Source: Zerene cesonia (Eukaryota; Arthropoda; Insecta; Lepidoptera; Pieridae). Taken from it: a stretch of DNA of 64,000 bases. A program made the position numbers and the translations under genes. Below, one piece after another: positions 58,701 through 64,000 of this stretch (position 1 is the first letter of the stretch; each line of letters begins with the position of its first letter). Below the pieces are notes generated by a model. That model saw only the letters and a program-made list of their open reading frames with translations, had not been told where the DNA came from and ran no database searches. The stretch is from NCBI RefSeq assembly GCF_012273895.1, contig NC_052126.1, forward strand, positions 3,609,218 to 3,673,217. Direction: 5' to 3'.

Positions 58701-60607
58701 AACTGTGAAATTAAATACGTTTGTAGCATGGATATTGTGTATTATTTCACCGTTTCGAAATCTGTTTACCATAGTTTATTTCTTATGGATTCAATCAATA
58801 AAAGATGATATGATATTATTTTTCTTTAGATGCAATAATATAACATAATTGGGTACGAGTCTTAATAACATTCTGAGTATAATTGAATCGAAATTCAAGA
58901 ATTTAACATAATGTATACATCGTTAAACATATTTTGTTGCTGGAAAATAATATCATAAATATTGAACGAAAATAGCATATTAATTTCATTAATTGCCTCA
59001 TTTTTATGTAGCTAATGTAACATTTTTGTTCTATGGATAAATTTATTAAAAATATGATTTCTACGTAAACATACTATCATTATATGTTATAGGCTTATAG
59101 GAAATTACCTTTATAAACACATTTATATAAAATCCACCAATTTCATTTAAAATGTCATACGATGTACGTATGTTTGTTTGATACATTTTATACGATGCTA
59201 ATTTCGCAAGTTTTAACTATTCGTTCTTAATAAATGCTATAGATATTACAGAACTGAAAAGGGTTTTGAAAGGAATATATTTAGCCTTATCTATTGGACG
59301 GAAATGCTTTGGGTTTGTGGTGACTACCCTAATGCAAGCGTAACGCATTTCGTGCTGAAAGGAATACCACCAATAAACGCTTCAATGAAATTTTAAATTG
59401 AATTAAAATAACTCATTTTCTTACACAACATTTGGATTCTACTTGATAGGTAAGTTATCATATTGACATAACCTTTTTAAAATACATTATTATTTATATT
59501 GACTAAAAAAACCAACAAGAATTATTCAAATTTATAATTGTTCCTCATTGTAAATATTTTTTTCATATCACTACGCAGCATAAGTTAAAATCGCTTTCTT
59601 AATCTGTCCGCATGTCTCTATGTACGCCTAAATCATTTAAACTACGCACAGATTTTGATGAGGATTTTTTTTATTCAAGAAGAAGGTTTATATGTATAAT
59701 AACAACTTTTAAACAACTCCGAATTTAACGCGTCTGGAGCAGCGGGAAAAAGTTAGTTCTCTATATAAGATTATTTGTTCTCCAGATATTTGTATTACAG
59801 TCACCATTAGGTAATTCAGAACACAGCTTTCAAGGGATCGATAAAATTTTAATATAACTGAACGTTTCATCGCTTTATAATTCCAAACAATTACTTTTAT
59901 AGTATTTTCTTCATTTGGAAGTGGTCTTAATTGCATACAAATCGTGTTTGTTAACCGCTGAAAAGTCTTTAATTTCTATATTTTTTATCTATTACCCAAA
60001 TTGACCACAAACTACCATCACATTAACACATCACTTATGCACAAAAATCGATAGAAACATCGCTAAAAGAACTTTGCCAATTAAGATAACATGAACGGAA
60101 CTAAATCAAGTCGCAAAAGGAGGGGTTCGAGTAATAAATATCGGTAAAAGATGGCGGCCGCTTTCAACGAGAAAAATAGGCTTTGTTGGACTTATCAGAT
60201 CATGCTAAAGGGTACGGAGAGGGTAATCCGCTTTGAATATGTGACGATAACTGTATTTATTGTATTTGATCCTAGTAGAGATCTTTTTACCCAATATTAT
60301 CTATGCCTGAACAAACGGTTATTAGTATGGCATTTTATTTATACGAGTATCGCGTTAAGGCCAAATACATTTTGAAATTTTTCTATCCTCTTGAAATGAG
60401 GTGGACTTCTTTCAAGTGATGAGAAGGCGCAGTGGTTAAAGCTTTCACATTGTAATCAAAACGCCAGAAGTAGAGACTAGACAAATATTTGTCATCTACG
60501 ACATTTATTTTGTATTTAGATCTTCATATTATCCACGTCACTTCTGGTTTCTTATGTTTTTTTATGCAATGCGTTTCTGTTTGTTTTGTTCGTTAATGTT
60601 TCTTATG

Positions 60608-60715
60608 CAATTATAGCGGGCAACTGAGTTGGGTGTTCGCATATGGTAAGCGATCACCACCGCCCATCGACATTTGCACGGTGAGAGCTGCAGCACATAT
60701 GTTGCTTACTTTCAT
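60608..60715 (-). mobile_element. S1 SINE-like element, 3' fragment (reversed)
   Basis: TATAGCGGGCAACTGAGTTG, ATGGTAAGCGATCACCACCG and CCCATCGACATTTGCACGG. The rest has decayed. Confidence 0.55.
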
Positions 60716-61144
60716 AAAGTAATGGACCAAGAATGGATTCATATTAAATCAAAGATTTACTATATCTCACAGTTCTTGATATTACGTTGATCCTAACAAT
60801 TATTGTATCGAAAAATGTGATTTAATTGGTAAATAATTCGTCAGCTGTTATGCAAGTAAATACAAGTACGTATTTGACCGTTATTTAAACAAAAGCGATA
60901 TCGTTTTTTCTTATACAGTGTAAAATGTAGATTTTTTTTCAAAACGTGGCTGCTATGAAAGTAAAATATCAACGGAAAGACAACGACGTCATCTATTAGC
61001 ATAAACGCATGTGCATATTTTATGCCGGAGTGAAGCGCCTTATGAAATATCTGGGACTGTGTCATGGTCGTAATATTTTATAATCAAAAACCTGAAGGCG
61101 CAAAAATTTGTTATTATATTAGTATTAGTAGCTTTTTATTTATT

Positions 61145-61448
61145 GACGTGACAACGTCTTAAATTAGGTTGCGGCTCGGAGTCACTCATGAAAAAGTGTA
61201 ACGCCCGGTAACGTTACGATGAGTCACCGAACTATGATCGGTCCGCCGCGCGCGCAGCACTAGAGAATTAGGCGCATTGAATCGGCGCGTGCTTGTGTCT
61301 CTGTCTCTGTCTTTTTAGTAAACAAAATATATTTTCTATAGTTAAAATTTGTGCAATTCTTATTTTCATTCAATTCCTTGTTCCTATTGTGCAATTTAAT
61401 AATATTCATATCAATAAATATTCTACCGAGAAAAAGACGTTGTCACGT
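61145..61448. mobile_element. TIR-bounded element of about 300 bp with a G+C-rich core
   Basis: ACGTGACAACGTCTT at 61,146-61,160 is the exact reverse complement of 61,434-61,448. Inside is a G+C-rich core with CGGAGTCACTCATG, CGCCCGGTAACGTTACGATG and CCGCCGCGCGCGCAGCAC, then a TGTCTC repeat. There is no open frame of note inside the core, so this is a MITE-like candidate. Confidence 0.6.
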
Positions 61449-63725
61449 AAAATCTTCGCCCGTAAAACCGACTTTACAGGCAACCATTTTATTTATTTTA
61501 GTTTAACTTCTTATATATTTTAGCTTCTGAATTATTAGTAATATATGTTTATATTTGCGAAATAAGATTTATGTAACTATACCCTGCCATCATTGATTTA
61601 GGTATCATATTTACTTAATGTAATCATAATATACTGAAAAATACCCTTAGCCAGATTGCCAAACAAAAGTAAATATTAAAAAATTAAATACAATGTCTTA
61701 TATAAAATAATCACTAATTATTTATTATTAATTTCCTTTCAATAACATCATTGTAAAAAAAATTAACTCATAATGTGTTTGATATCAGCAGGTGTACACA
61801 TGCGATAATATTATAAATGTAAGAGAGCAATCTACATGCACACGGTAGTAACGAATTTGGTGGCCATAAATTTTATAGTTGTCGATACACACTGTTTACT
61901 TTGTCACTGGATGCCGGGTGCGTCCAATATTTCGGAACTGCATGCAGATATTTTCATTGGAAATTATGAGAAAAGGGAAATTGGGAACAAATTCTACAAA
62001 GGTTATTTTAACTTGCTTGTTAATGTTTAACAAATACTCGTTCATAAAATACAAAAAAATAAAAAAAAAAACAAAGTGAGAAGCTAGAAGAGGTTTTGTT
62101 GGCATGATTTTACATAATTATTATATATTTTTCATTGATTTTTAGTTTTGGTCAGACCATTATATTATTAGTAGTCTTCCTCGATAAATGAGCTTTTTAA
62201 ATAAAATATTGATTTTTTATTCGAACTAGACCCTGCGATTCGGCTTCTCACTTAACTGCAGTACATTCCTCCTAAGTTAAAATAAAATTATTTCAAAGTT
62301 GCAATATTTAAGATTCAATAAGTTCCATTTTAATATCTAGATATCGGACCATTGTTGTTTTTTAATATCATTAGAAAATTTAAATAAGTCAAGAAAATAA
62401 CGGCCATTCTTAAAAATATTGCGTTTTAATAATTTTTTTTTATCCCAATGAGATCTATCTCCTCAGCAAATTGATTTTTAACATTTTGTTCAAAATTAAT
62501 GTTAGTTTAGACCACAAAACAGATAAGCGATATTGGGAAGGGAAAAATAGTTCCTAATTTGTAAAGGAGCGTGTGTCGCCACTTTTATACTTGACGTGCA
62601 CTCACGTACCTACGTAAAATGTTGGTTCTCGTGATTCTCACAAACGCAATACAATGTGCGATCGCTTATTTGGTACAAGATAAAGCTAATGCATACGAAG
62701 CAATGTAAAATTTGTTGTGTGTGCGTGTGTGTGAGTGCAATTTTTGCGATTTTGTCATAATACAGGTTGACATATGAGCGTTTTTAATTATGAGCAGCGC
62801 CCCCGCCCACAACGCCATCAACTCCTTTGTAAGTTCTGTGGTTAAGATAAACAAACCGATTATTACATCAGCATAACATATACATCATCAATACATCTTA
62901 CATACAATTTTTCAAAAACACTACCAAACCCACGAATAATGTAGAGAAGCATTGGTACAATTTGAACACAACTTTCTAAGCTCGACTTGTCGCATTGAAT
63001 TACTGAATATAGGGACGTCGTTATAATAATTGGGGACCATTAGCTCCAACTGTCCCACGCAGGTTGTATTTGAGTCGAGTGACCGTGGGTAATGTTGCCT
63101 AGCTTGATGCAATGGCATTGAGAATTACAACGCGTTGCTAAATACAATTGTTAAAGAAATATTTAAAGTTGTTTTAGGGGATACTAATGAGGTTTTATTT
63201 GGTTATTCAAATAACATATCTAGTTTAGAAAGAAGAGAGTCTTTTAAAGTATAATTGTACTGTGATAACGTATGTTTCCCTAAAGTATATTTATTTGAAA
63301 GGGGTTATAAAACTATTATGTTTTTTTATTATTAAAGATAAGGTAACTATCCAGTTATAAAAATTAGTAAAATATTATTATCTTATATTCCTTCAACGTA
63401 ATCATTTCATCATTCATTATTAAGAAGGCTAACTATTTCCATTAATTGTACTTTTATAGCGCTATAATTATTAATTTTTTATTTATATGTGAATTAAATC
63501 ATAAAGCGAATACAATTTTATCCTACTAATAATATATATCCTCTGACTACTGGGGTTTTTCTAAAGTGTATTCATTAAATATAGAAAGGTAGGTCGAGCG
63601 AATTCTAGGCAACATGATAAAGTATAAATAAATTAGTTATTTTAGCTGTATTGGGTCTGTGGTGAGTAAAATATAAAAGAGGTGGATGTGAGTGGATGCA
63701 CTATAGTTTTAAAGAGATTTTTGTA

Positions 63726-64000
63726 TGTGGTAGTCGAGCACGCTTCGGCACGAATTGGGCCAGCTCGCACCGGGGTACCACACCCCCACAGAAGACCGGC
63801 GTGAAATAACCTTCCCAGTCCTTTCCTTTATTCCTATCGCCAATCCTTTCTTAATCCCTTCCCAAAAAGGCAATAGGCAATCCATTTGTAGAGGCGTAAG
63901 GTCTGCAATGGACCTTATGCCTCTACAAATGTTCATGGGCGGTGGTAGCGCTTACCATCAGGCGTCCCACCAGCTCCATTGCCGACTGTAACATAAAAAA
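63726..64000 (+). mobile_element. S1 SINE-like element, long-hairpin subtype, running off the window
   Basis: Head TGTGGTAGTCGAGCACGCTT, then ACCACACCCCCACAGAAGAC, a pyrimidine-rich body, a 21-bp-arm hairpin (63,883-63,903/63,911-63,931) and the 3' core GGGCGGTGGTAGCGCTTACC, with the A tail starting at 63,995. The tail continues beyond the window. Confidence 0.85.

Larger units (their letters stand above)
58803..63725. other. Downstream intergenic stretch
   Basis: No gene recognised. Contents are an S1 fragment at 60,608-60,715, a TIR-bounded element at 61,145-61,448 and otherwise plain A+T-rich DNA. The short open frames have no domain or codon-bias support. Confidence 0.6.

Noticed and set aside
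60417..60480. Sequence with an A-box-like GGCGCAGTGGTTAAAGC
   Set aside because: No convincing B box or fold follows. Too weak to call a tRNA or SINE.

Overview
The window is a piece of an insect nuclear genome, almost certainly from a moth or butterfly. It is very A+T-rich, has long introns, and is littered with short repeat families that I recognise as lepidopteran. These include Helitron-like elements that start CTAGCTGCGCCCCGCGG and end near TTTATAATATTAGTA, a poly(A)-tailed SINE-like family, 5'-truncated LINE tails and MITE-like inverted-repeat elements. The species cannot be named from the sequence alone. The family assignments rest on recognition of conserved motifs and were not checked by any search.

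I can support one protein-coding gene: a secreted or surface-anchored multicopper oxidase of the insect laccase type (closest in motif style to laccase-1/MCO1). It lies on the + strand from 24,817 to 58,265. Ten coding exons join in frame (2,448 nt, 815 residues plus stop) with GT/AG at all nine introns. The protein has a signal peptide split by a 12-kb first intron, an acidic low-complexity N-terminal extension, an insect-laccase cysteine-rich domain, three cupredoxin-type domains with all four copper-ligand motifs intact, and a C-terminal hydrophobic tail that resembles a GPI-anchor signal. The start codon sits 11 nt after a good splice acceptor, so a non-coding first exon probably lies further upstream.

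Layout: 1-24,805 is gene-free flank or upstream regulatory DNA full of repeat fragments, a 148-bp perfect hexanucleotide array, a 56-bp hairpin and two abutting perfect palindromes at 23,375-23,450. Positions 24,806-58,265 hold the gene. Its introns contain a truncated LINE, several SINE copies, three MITE copies, a 1,000-N assembly gap flanked by long inverted repeats, and a 58-bp hairpin tandem repeat. Positions 58,266-58,700 hold the 3' UTR with a polyadenylation signal. Positions 58,700-64,000 are intergenic, with a TIR-bounded element at 61,145-61,448 and a SINE copy running off the end of the window.

I did not find a clearly new biological system. The best leads for a second look are the hairpin with compensatory changes in the SINE-like family, the twin one-nucleotide-centre palindromes, the shared 3' terminus across otherwise different elements, and the clustering of insertions within tens of bases of laccase splice sites, especially the SINE that overwrites the intron 9 donor region from position +4.
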